Origin: Thermoplasmata archaeon
GTDB lineage: Archaea > Thermoplasmatota > Thermoplasmata > Lutacidiplasmatales > UBA184
Direction: 5' to 3'
Assembly: GCA_021796385.1 (NCBI GenBank)
Contig: JAJYXQ010000004.1
Coordinates: forward strand, 1 to 53,701
Length of the DNA stretch: 53,701 bases
Every line of letters begins with the position of its first letter. The first letter of the stretch is position 1. Below are positions 33,917 to 42,260 of the stretch, one piece after another. Position numbers and translations under genes: made by a program. The notes beneath the pieces were generated by a model. That model did no database searches, was not told the DNA's origin, and saw only the letters and a program-made list of their open reading frames with translations.

Positions 33917-36900
33917 CTAGGTGTCGGACTCCGAAGCCTCGTCGGGCTCAGCCTCGTTGGACATCTGGGGTGGGGGAGGTGGTGGTGGAGGAGGAGGGGG
34001 ATTGTTTGCTGGTTGAGTCGGGGCGCTTACGGAAGGTTCCGGAGGGCTACGTCGGCGGAGCCAGGCCATCACGATCACCGCTACCACGATGGCCACCAGC
34101 AAACCCCCGATGAGGATGGAGGCTTCCTCCCACGGCATGCCAAGGAAGGTCGTTCCCGGAGAGTTCGTATTGGATACCGGGGCGAAGGAAAGGTTGATCG
34201 TCTGTTGGATTCCGCTCACCTTTACCGTGCCTGAAGAGGGACTGGCGGCATACCCCGAGGGGGCACCTACTGAGTAGGTGTAAGTCCCGTTTCCCTCGGA
34301 GAACGTGATGGAACTCGTGGTCGAGGTCTGCCGGAACCCGCCCATCGTCACGCTCCAGGCGGTGCCCGGGGAGAGCCCCGTGGCGTAGAAAACCACCGGG
34401 AACTGAGGGGGTGGAGCCGGCATGAAATTGATGCTCTGGTTGGCCGGGGCTCCTCGGACGGTGATCTGACCCGACGAGGGAACCGCCAGGAATCGGCTTA
34501 TGCTGTGGACGGTGAACCCGTAGGTCCCGTTCGCCTCGGCGAACTGGATCAAGTTGTTGGTCGAACTCTGTGTCGAGTTGTTCAACATCACGGACCAGGC
34601 GGTCCCAGGGAGCAATCCCGACTCATTGAAGATGACCGCGAAGGTAGTCGTTAGCTTTGTGAAGGATACGGTAGCCCCGGTCGAAGCCCCGTTGACCGTC
34701 ACGGTCCCGGACGAAGGGTTGCGGGAATACCCCGCCACCGACCCGACCGAGTAGGCGTAACTTCCGTTCACCTCATTGAAGATGATCGCGCTTCCCGACG
34801 ACGAACGGCTGACCCCGTTCAGGGTGACGCTCCAGAGGGTGCCCGACGGAAGTCCGTGTTCACTAAAGGTCACGGAATAGGTGGCGGGAGGGGCCGGGGT
34901 GAATGTGATGGTTCTTGTGACCGGGCTCCCAGTAACCGACACGGACCCGTTAGATGGAGTTGCAAGGTACCCGCTTACCCGTGTCACCGTGAAACCGTAA
35001 GAGCCATTCCGCTCGGTGAAAGAGATCGCGCTGCCGACCGAGGAACGGGAGGTCCCGTTCAGCGTCACGTTCCAGGTTGTCCCGGTGGGGAGGCCAGTCT
35101 CATCGAACGTCACAAGATACGAGCCCACCGGGAGTGGGGAAAAGCTGACGACCTTGGTCACGTTCGTCCCGCTCACGGTGACGACCCCGGACGATGGGGA
35201 CGCGGAATACCCCGCAACAGCGGCCACATTGAAGGTGTAGGTGCCATTGACCTCGACAAAGGTGATCGCCGATCCGCCCGACGTCAGATTGACGCTGCCC
35301 AGCGTGACGCTCCAGGTGGTTCCCACCGCAAGACCGGTCTCGGAGAACGTGACGGAGAACTTTCCGGGGGGGATGGCGGTGAACGTGATCGTCCGAGAGA
35401 TACCAGTCCCAGAGACTGTGACGGAACCGGAAGCAGGGCTGGTCGCATACCCCGAGACAGGACCGACCGAGAAATTGTAGGTGCCGTTCACTTCAGAGAA
35501 CACGATGGAGGTCCCGGTCGAGACATGAGTGACCCCACCCAATGTCACATTCCATGATGTTCCGCCGGGCAGACCCGTCTCATCGAACGTTACCGGATAC
35601 GAGGTAGGGGGTAGGGCCGTGAACGTGATCGTCTGGCCGGTGTTGCTCCCGCTGACGGTAATCGACCCCGATGCGGGGGTGGCGGAATACCCTGGCACCC
35701 CACCAATGGTGAACCCCAACGTCCCGTTCCCCTCCACAAATGTAATCGTGGAGCTGGTGGAGGAGCGGGGGGTTCCGGCCAAGGTCACGTTCCACGATGT
35801 GCCCGTCGGCAAACCGGTCTCGGAAAAGGTCACGGTGTAGGTCTTGGGCGAGAACGAGATCGGCTGGTTCACCGCGGCACCGTTCACCGTCAATGAACCC
35901 GACGCGGGACTGGGAGTGTACCCCGGTACGATTCCGAGAACATAGCTATACGTCCCATTGGGCACGAGGAAGGATATCACGGTGCTTACGGCCTGGTGTT
36001 TGACACCATTGAGGGTGACGTTCCACGCGGTACCCGCGGGCAATCCCGACTCCGTGAAGGAAACCGTGTAAGTGACGAGGGTAAAAGTGACCTGTACCGT
36101 GATCGAGGACCCGTTCACCTTGACCTGACCCGAAGAAGGTGAGGCGGTGTAACCTGGGACCGAACCCACCGAGTAGCTGTACGTTCCGTTCGTCTCAGAG
36201 AACAAAATAGATGACGACGTCGACGAAAGTTTACCCCCATTCAAGGTCACACTCCACGACGTGCCGGTCGGCAGACCGGTCTCCGAGAAGTTGACGGTGT
36301 AGGTGGCAAGCGTAAACACGATCGGCTGGTTCACTGCGGCACCGTTCACCGTGAGGGAACCCGACGCCGGACTGGGGGTGTACCCCGGCACGATACCCAG
36401 GGCATAGGTATACGTCCCGTTCGGCACGATGAAGGAGATCATCGTGCTGACCACTTGGTGCTTGACGCCGTTCAGGGTCACACTCCACGTCGTACCGGCC
36501 GGCAATCCGGACTCCGTGAAGGAAACGGTGTAGGTGACCACAGTGAAGGTGATCGGGACCGTGACCGAGACCCCGTTCACCTTGACCTGCCCGGAGGAAG
36601 GTGAAGCCGTGTAGCCCGGGACCGGACCCACTGAATAGCTATACGTGCCGTTCGCCTCAGAGAACACGATAGCAAACGAGGTCGACGATCGTTGGATCCC
36701 GTTAAGGGTTGCGTTCCACATCGTTCCCGTGGGAAGGCCTGATTCCGTGAAGGTGACGTTGTAATAGACCGGAGAGAACGTGATGGTCGGTCCGGACCCT
36801 GCCCCCCGGACCGTCAGGGTACCCGAGGTCGGGCTAGGCATGTAACCGGACACCACACCCACTGAGTAAGCGTAGGTGCCATTGGGTTCCGTGAAGCTCA

Positions 36901-39900
36901 CAGTGTTGCTGGTAGAGAAGTGTAAGACCCCCTGAACTGTCACGTTCCACAAAGTTCCTGTCGGAAGGCCGGTCTCTGTGAAGGTATACGTGTAGACGGT
37001 CGTGGTGAAGGTGATCGTCTGGTTGACGGACTGGCCAATCACGGTCAGCGTCCCATGGGTAGGACTGGGCGTGTAGCCCGAGACGATCCCAAGGGAGAAA
37101 TTGTACGTCCCGTTCGACATCGTGTAGGCGATCGTATTTCCCGTGGACGAGGAAAAGCTCCCATTCAACGTGACGTTCCAAAGGGTGCCGGTTGGAAGCC
37201 CAATCTCCGTGAACGTCACCGCATAGGATCCCTTGGGGATCGCGGTGTAGATGATCGTGGTCCCGGAGGGGCCCCCGTTCACGCTCAACGTTCCCGATGG
37301 AGGGCCGGCGGAGAAGCCGGGTACAACTCCCGCCGTGTACGCGTACGTCCCGTTCGGCTCGTAGAAGAGTATGCTCGTCGTGGTCGAGGAGTTGGTGACA
37401 CCGTGATAGGTGATGTTCCAGTACGTGCCGGTCGGCAACCCCGATTCATAGAACACCACGGAGTAGAGGACCGGGGGGGCTATCGAGAACGTGATCGTTC
37501 GATTGGCAGCCCTCCCATTGACAGTCACGGTGCCTGAGGAGGGGGTAGCAGTGTACCCCGTCTCATGTCCGACCGTGAAGTTGTAGGAACCGTTCGGTTC
37601 GACGAAGGTGATGATTGAAAAGGTTGAGGAATCGAAGATCCCGTTGAAGGTGACGTTCCAAGCGGTACCCGAAGGAAGCCCGGTCTCATTGAAGTAGATG
37701 ATGTAAGTGGGGGCGGTGTTCGCTGTGAAGGAGATGGTCCGGTAAACCGACCGTCCACTGACCGTAAGGCTGCCTGAGGTCACATTGGCGGTGTACCCCG
37801 GCACATTCCCGAGGGAGAACGTGTAGGAGCCATTGCGCTCCACGAAGGCGATCGAGCTCCCCGTCGAGGAGTTGACGGACCCGTTGAGCGTGACATTCCA
37901 GTGAGTGCCGGTCGGGAGTCCGGTTTCATTGAACGAAACGAGGTAAGTCCCGGGAGGCGTGGCGACGTAGGTGATGTTCACGCGGACGTTCGCACCGTTA
38001 ATGTACACATTCCCGGAGGACGGGGAGGCCGCATAGCCCGGAACCGAACCGATGATGTAGCCGTAGGTGCCGTTCGCCATCGAGAAATTGATGTACGGCT
38101 GGTTTGAGCCGTACGTAGTTCCCGCGAAGGTCACGGACCATGAAGTCCCGGAGGGCAGTCCCGACTCAACAAATATGGCGGTGAAGTTCTGGGGGTTCCG
38201 GACGTAGATGATGGTGGTACCCGCCGAGGACCCGTTCACGGTCAGCGTACCCGAAGTGGGATGCGCCGTGTACCCTGGGACGGTCCCCGCGGTGTATCCG
38301 AAGGTGCCGTTCGGATCTTCGAAGATGATCGACCCGCTCGTAGAGAAGTTCGAGAAGCCGTTGTAGGTGACGCTCCAATTCATGCCTGCGGCAAGCCCGC
38401 TCTCATAGAACACCACGGGATAGAGCGCTCCTAAAGCCGTGAAGTTGACCACGGTATTGGATGGTACACCTGAGACGGTTACGAAACCCGAAGCGGGATT
38501 GATGCTGTAGCCTCCCGGTCCCCCGACCGAGTAGCTGTAGGTCCCATTGGGCTCAGAGAACGAGATCGCGGTCCCGGTCGAGGAAAGGGTGGCTCCGTTC
38601 AGGGTCACGTTCCAATGGGTGCCGCGAATAAGACCCGATTGCGTGAATGTCACCAAGTAGGTCGGAGGCGGGGTGTACGTCAGGTACACGAAGTCGTTCC
38701 CACCGGAGACCACCACGGAGCCTCTGGACGGTGACACCGAATACCCCGAGGCGGGAGCTGCGGTGTACGAATAGCTGCCGTTCGTTTCGGGGATCTCAAG
38801 CACGGTCCCACTCGAGTACCATGTCGTGCCCGACAGGTCGACGCTCCAGGAAGTTCCCGTGGGCAGTCCGGATTCCACGAATGTCACCGAATAGGTTCCC
38901 GCGGGATGCCAAGAGTAACTCACCGAGAGGGAGCTCATCGAACCGTTCACCGTGATGTTGCCCGAGGCGGGCGAGGGAAGGTAGCTCTGGAAGGGTTGCG
39001 CCGAAAAGGCAATGGTACCATTCGGCTCGGTGAAGAACATCGATCCTCCCGTGGAATGCTCTACGTTCCCCCCCAGCGTGAAGGACCAGTTCGTGGCGGG
39101 AGGAAGTCCCGTCTCGTAGATCCCCACCGAATACTGGCCGGCGGGTATTACCGTGCAATGGATTCCCTGGGAAACCACGGATCCCGCGATCGTCACATAA
39201 CCGGAGGACGGGACACACGTGTAACCGGAGGGTGCCACGATCGAGTAAGCATACGTCCCATTCGATGAGGAGAACGAGATGGTGGCCCCTGTCGAATACT
39301 GGGGCACTCCACCGTTCAGGGATACGCCCCAGACGACGCCCGCCGGTGGTCCGGAGAGGGTGAAGCTCACGGGGAAGGTCGTGGGGATGAAGGTGATCGG
39401 TACCGTTACGGAGGCTCCGTTCACGATAACGTTGCCGAAGGTTGGAGATACGCTGTAACCGGAAACGTTAGCGATCGCAAAGGAGTAGGTTCCGTTCGGC
39501 GACGCAAAATGCACCGTGGAGCTAGAATTGACATTGGTGGCTTGGCCCAAGGTGACGGACCATGTGGTGTTCACCGGCAGACCGGATTCGATAAAATCCA
39601 CAGGATATCCGGGCGCTGTAGGCCAGTATTGGAGGTCGTACCAGGCCACATCCCCGTTCCCACCGATCATGGGGTTCACATCCATCGAGTTCGGGTCCAG
39701 CCAAGAGGCCAGAACGAACGCGTTCACCGTTTGACCTGGGTTCGCGGTGAAAATTCCCAGTTGCTGTGCGATGTGCTCCGCCTCGTTGTAGAGGAGCTCT
39801 CGGCCAGCAGGATTGGTGTTCGAGGCGGCGGAACCCAGGAGGTTCGTCATATTTTGATACGCGGAACCCTGGCAATTCGAAGTGACGCTCGCATTCGCCC

Positions 39901-41956
39901 AAGCGTACCCGGCGGGGCAGGGGTTGAGGTAGTTCGAACTGTTCAACGCAGTCCCGCCGCAGATCGCACCCTCGAGGCTTTCACACAAAGCGTCGCCCGT
40001 AGGGTACGAACCATAGGGCGAGTAAAGGGGATTCGTGTAATCGGTGGGATCCGGATAATCCGGACTCCAGCCAGAATCGTACAATGGCATGGGGTTTGTG
40101 CCCGAGGGTTGGAAGCTGTTTACGATGATGTTAAAGAACGGAAGGTTTACCACGATGGGCATCACCGCTCCATCCGAGAATTTCGAGATGTTGGAGGCCC
40201 ACATCCGGTCGATCACATTTTGGCTAGTATCGTTTTGGACCGACGCAAAGGGGAAAACACAGGGATTCGCCGGGCTGCAGGCCTGGGCGGCGATGCCCTC
40301 TTCCTGCTGAACTTGCGCCCACCAGTGATAGGGACTCGCGTTCGAATTTGGGTTAGGTGTGGTCGGGTCCTGGAAAGGCCAGGAGATGTTCGTTGGGTAG
40401 TAGCTCCCCATATGCTGGGGTATCGCACCACCGAAGAGAGAGTACTGTGGTATGCCATCCACCGTGTTGTACTGGCTCGCCACGGTTCCATAGGGAAAGG
40501 CGTGGACTAGGAACTGTCGGAAAGCCAAGTCTTGGAAGAGATTAGGTGGGGCATGAAGAATGTACCCTGTTCCGTTGAGAAGACTGGCCGCGCCCGGCTC
40601 CGAAAAGTAGAGGTTGAAGTTGGTGAGGAATTCGCCGTACGAGGGAGCCAAGGCCACGGAGACATTGCCCGATCGCATCAAGGGAAGTAGATCGGAAGAG
40701 TAGTTGGCCACGGGTATGGTGGCCATGTCTGCCTGTCCTGACTTGAGCGCCAGTTGGCCCGCCGTCGCATTGGCCTCCCAGGCCACATTGACGGTCTTCA
40801 CTGGGAAGGTGGAGGGTAGGCATCCTGCCCACGCGCAGGTCGTTCCGCCCCAAACCGGGCTGGCCTTCAGCGTGTAGTTCTTACCCGGGGTGATGGAACT
40901 CAGATAGTATGGTCCGCTCCCCACCATGGACCAGCGCAGGATGTTCGCCCAGTTGGCTACGGGCGCGGACGCATTGTTGGAGGAATAATCGTTCCCCTGC
41001 GGTCCAAGACCCGTTTCTACGGTGTCCCATGCCGTATCGGCAAGTCCTGTAGGGTCGGTCTTCGCGGTGCAAGGAAGTCCGGGTAGTCCCCCGCCCACAC
41101 TGGCGGCAAAGCTGCAATCCATGATCCCTCCCCCGAAGGGATTGGAAAGGAGTTCCAAAAACTCGGGCCAGTTCGGACCCTGCCCGCTGAATTGCGTGTC
41201 GAGCGTCACACATCCATGAGTGGCAAGTGCAGGGCACGAGCTACCGTTCATCACGACGGCGTTGAACAGGTTCGTGGGCGTGCTGTTGTACGGATAATGC
41301 AAACCCGCATCCCAGCTGGGGTTCCCGTTCGGAAGCAAGGCTTGGCACTGGATCCAACCCGGGTTGCCATAGGGATAGTCGGAGAAGAGACAGTCCCGAG
41401 CCAGACTGAACAATACGTCCACCGGATACACAGACCGGGTCGTACCGTTGTAGATATCGTAGAAGGTGGCGTTCGGGTTGATGACGAAGGTGTAGTTATC
41501 CCCGTTCTGGAGACTATTGCCGTAGATCTGGGTGCACTGGAGCGAACCAGGCACGCAGGTGGCGAGGTCGGGCACATAGTCCGAAGGGAAGGACCCGGTA
41601 CTGGTGCCATTGTGACTTATGAGGGTTTGAAACACATTGATGATCGGTTCTATGCCAAACGATTCGTAGTCCACTGCCGGGTCTTCAGAGAACGCTCCAG
41701 ACGTCGAGAGCTCATAGGCCGTCACTGTGCCCGGGTGAGGGGAACTCGGAAGTGTTCGCGGGTGGACTCCTGCAGTGGTCAAGGACGCATGGGTTATGGA
41801 AACTGGAGGCGCGAAGGAAGTATTGCTCGCGTGGTTGGCCGCCAGCACCCCACTTGCCCCTGAACTCACAATCAGCATCATCAGGCAGGTCATCCACCCA
41901 CACTGGGCAAACAAACTTCGGCCGCTCCCCAAGGACGTCATCCCAGAGAACAACAT
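33917..41956 (-). CDS. giant surface stalk: family 5 solute-binding domain plus 23 tandem repeats
   Basis: 2679 residues from ATG 41956; ATG 41941 (MTSLGSGRS) is about 26 bases after TTAAAT and would be leaderless, so it may be the real start. Order: signal helix (MTCLMMLIVSSGASGVLA); ~770 residues of an ABC-type oligopeptide-binding (SBP_bac_5) domain, with YELSTSGAFSEDPAVDYESF, VYPVDVLFSLAR, GQADMATIPV, the long cleft loop DSGWSPDYPDPTDYTNPLYS and RELLYNEAEHIAQQLG; then 23 repeats of about 79 residues (consensus 'tYxVtFxEtGLPtGTxWxVTLnG...SsI.FxepNGTYxYsvg.VpGYtaxPssGxVtVnG...TItFt'); a membrane helix (ASILIGGLLVAIVVAVIVMAW) and a polyproline, acidic tail. I see no permease or ATPase of a peptide importer adjacent. 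Many N-x-S/T sites. It probably captures peptides at the outer face of the envelope. Confidence 0.88.
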   Translation of the reverse strand: MLFSGMTSLGSGRSLFAQCGWMTCLMMLIVSSGASGVLAANHASNTSFAPPVSITHASLTTAGVHPRTLPSSPHPGTVTAYELSTSGAFSEDPAVDYESFGIEPIINVFQTLISHNGTSTGSFPSDYVPDLATCVPGSLQCTQIYGNSLQNGDNYTFVINPNATFYDIYNGTTRSVYPVDVLFSLARDCLFSDYPYGNPGWIQCQALLPNGNPSWDAGLHYPYNSTPTNLFNAVVMNGSSCPALATHGCVTLDTQFSGQGPNWPEFLELLSNPFGGGIMDCSFAASVGGGLPGLPCTAKTDPTGLADTAWDTVETGLGPQGNDYSSNNASAPVANWANILRWSMVGSGPYYLSSITPGKNYTLKASPVWGGTTCAWAGCLPSTFPVKTVNVAWEANATAGQLALKSGQADMATIPVANYSSDLLPLMRSGNVSVALAPSYGEFLTNFNLYFSEPGAASLLNGTGYILHAPPNLFQDLAFRQFLVHAFPYGTVASQYNTVDGIPQYSLFGGAIPQHMGSYYPTNISWPFQDPTTPNPNSNASPYHWWAQVQQEEGIAAQACSPANPCVFPFASVQNDTSQNVIDRMWASNISKFSDGAVMPIVVNLPFFNIIVNSFQPSGTNPMPLYDSGWSPDYPDPTDYTNPLYSPYGSYPTGDALCESLEGAICGGTALNSSNYLNPCPAGYAWANASVTSNCQGSAYQNMTNLLGSAASNTNPAGRELLYNEAEHIAQQLGIFTANPGQTVNAFVLASWLDPNSMDVNPMIGGNGDVAWYDLQYWPTAPGYPVDFIESGLPVNTTWSVTLGQATNVNSSSTVHFASPNGTYSFAIANVSGYSVSPTFGNVIVNGASVTVPITFIPTTFPVSFTLSGPPAGVVWGVSLNGGVPQYSTGATISFSSSNGTYAYSIVAPSGYTCVPSSGYVTIAGSVVSQGIHCTVIPAGQYSVGIYETGLPPATNWSFTLGGNVEHSTGGSMFFTEPNGTIAFSAQPFQSYLPSPASGNITVNGSMSSLSVSYSWHPAGTYSVTFVESGLPTGTSWSVDLSGTTWYSSGTVLEIPETNGSYSYTAAPASGYSVSPSRGSVVVSGGNDFVYLTYTPPPTYLVTFTQSGLIRGTHWNVTLNGATLSSTGTAISFSEPNGTYSYSVGGPGGYSINPASGFVTVSGVPSNTVVNFTALGALYPVVFYESGLAAGMNWSVTYNGFSNFSTSGSIIFEDPNGTFGYTAGTVPGYTAHPTSGTLTVNGSSAGTTIIYVRNPQNFTAIFVESGLPSGTSWSVTFAGTTYGSNQPYINFSMANGTYGYIIGSVPGYAASPSSGNVYINGANVRVNITYVATPPGTYLVSFNETGLPTGTHWNVTLNGSVNSSTGSSIAFVERNGSYTFSLGNVPGYTANVTSGSLTVSGRSVYRTISFTANTAPTYIIYFNETGLPSGTAWNVTFNGIFDSSTFSIITFVEPNGSYNFTVGHETGYTATPSSGTVTVNGRAANRTITFSIAPPVLYSVVFYESGLPTGTYWNITYHGVTNSSTTTSILFYEPNGTYAYTAGVVPGFSAGPPSGTLSVNGGPSGTTIIYTAIPKGSYAVTFTEIGLPTGTLWNVTLNGSFSSSTGNTIAYTMSNGTYNFSLGIVSGYTPSPTHGTLTVIGQSVNQTITFTTTVYTYTFTETGLPTGTLWNVTVQGVLHFSTSNTVSFTEPNGTYAYSVGVVSGYMPSPTSGTLTVRGAGSGPTITFSPVYYNVTFTESGLPTGTMWNATLNGIQRSSTSFAIVFSEANGTYSYSVGPVPGYTASPSSGQVKVNGVSVTVPITFTVVTYTVSFTESGLPAGTTWSVTLNGVKHQVVSTMISFIVPNGTYTYALGIVPGYTPSPASGSLTVNGAAVNQPIVFTLATYTVNFSETGLPTGTSWSVTLNGGKLSSTSSSILFSETNGTYSYSVGSVPGYTASPSSGQVKVNGSSITVQVTFTLVTYTVSFTESGLPAGTAWNVTLNGVKHQAVSTVISFLVPNGTYSYVLGIVPGYTPSPASGSLTVNGAAVNQPISFSPKTYTVTFSETGLPTGTSWNVTLAGTPRSSTSSTITFVEGNGTLGFTIGGVPGYSATPASGSITVSGSNTGQTITFTALPPTSYPVTFDETGLPGGTSWNVTLGGVTHVSTGTSIVFSEVNGTYNFSVGPVSGYATSPASGSVTVSGTGISRTITFTAIPPGKFSVTFSETGLAVGTTWSVTLGSVNLTSGGSAITFVEVNGTYTFNVAAVAGYSASPSSGVVTVSGTNVTKVVSFSPLPVGSYLVTFDETGLPTGTTWNVTLNGTSRSSVGSAISFTERNGSYGFTVTRVSGYLATPSNGSVSVTGSPVTRTITFTPAPPATYSVTFSEHGLPSGTLWSVTLNGVSRSSSGSAIIFNEVNGSYAYSVGSVAGYSRNPSSGTVTVNGASTGATVSFTKLTTTFAVIFNESGLLPGTAWSVMLNNSTQSSTNNLIQFAEANGTYGFTVHSISRFLAVPSSGQITVRGAPANQSINFMPAPPPQFPVVFYATGLSPGTAWSVTMGGFRQTSTTSSITFSEGNGTYTYSVGAPSGYAASPSSGTVKVSGIQQTINLSFAPVSNTNSPGTTFLGMPWEEASILIGGLLVAIVVAVIVMAWLRRRSPPEPSVSAPTQPANNPPPPPPPPPPPQMSNEAEPDEASESDT
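34181..39615 (-). repeat. 23-copy tandem repeat array in the coding sequence (about 77-80 codons each)
   Basis: Each unit contains the ESGLP/ETGLP motif, W-x-V-T-L and NGTY/NGSY. Copies at the ends (1-4 and 21-23) are most diverged, those in the centre most alike, as expected from unequal recombination. This is not a CRISPR array: units are contiguous, in frame and code for protein. Confidence 0.92.
35850..36772 (-). repeat. recent 462-base duplication of a two-repeat block
   Basis: Repeats 13-14 and 15-16 are close copies: CGGCTGGTTCA occurs at 35861 and 36323, and CCGTTCACCTTGACCTG at 36111 and 36573, both offset by exactly 462 bases (154 codons). Protein blocks such as GYTPSPASGSLTVNGAAVNQ are identical in repeats 14 and 16. 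Confidence 0.88.
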
Positions 41957-41964
41957 TTGGTGAG

Positions 41965-41970
41965 ATTTAA
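41965..41970 (-). promoter_or_regulatory. TATA-like element of the giant stalk gene
   Basis: TTAAAT on the minus strand, about 26 bases before ATG 41941, favouring that codon as the leaderless start. Confidence 0.4.
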
Positions 41971-42260
41971 GTATATGCTGGGGGGCCTTTGCCGACTGCT
42001 TTCCGCCACCTTGGTACGCACGAACCGAAAGAACGGGGCGTCCGACTCTCCGCGGAGGAGAGCGAGCCTGGTCCCTGGACCCGATTATCCCCGTTTCCAA
42101 TTCGGCGGGGGTTTTGGGTGCACCCTGAAGCTGGGTGAAGTCTCAAGGAGGCGAAGAGCCTGTGCCCATCGGACTGGCCCTTTTCGAGAGTCCTACCCGC
42201 CTCGCCCAGCCCCGAGCGAGGAGAAGCTTCTCATAGGAACCAAAGGTAGATCGACGGAAC
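41971..42260. other. intergenic region between the giant stalk gene and mutL
   Basis: Both genes read leftwards, so this is the mutL 3' flank and the far promoter of the stalk gene. It holds short GC-rich palindromes (CTCTCCGCGGAGGAGAG at 42045-42061; GGTCCCTGGACC at 42070-42081). No gene is recognised. Confidence 0.35.

Noticed and set aside
34181-39615. CRISPR array or satellite DNA
   Set aside because: Repeats are contiguous, 230-240 bases long, in frame and protein-coding; no spacers.
42045-42081. Small palindromes between the stalk gene and mutL as a mobile element end
   Set aside because: Short GC-rich palindromes are expected by chance at this composition; no direct repeats or transposase are found.
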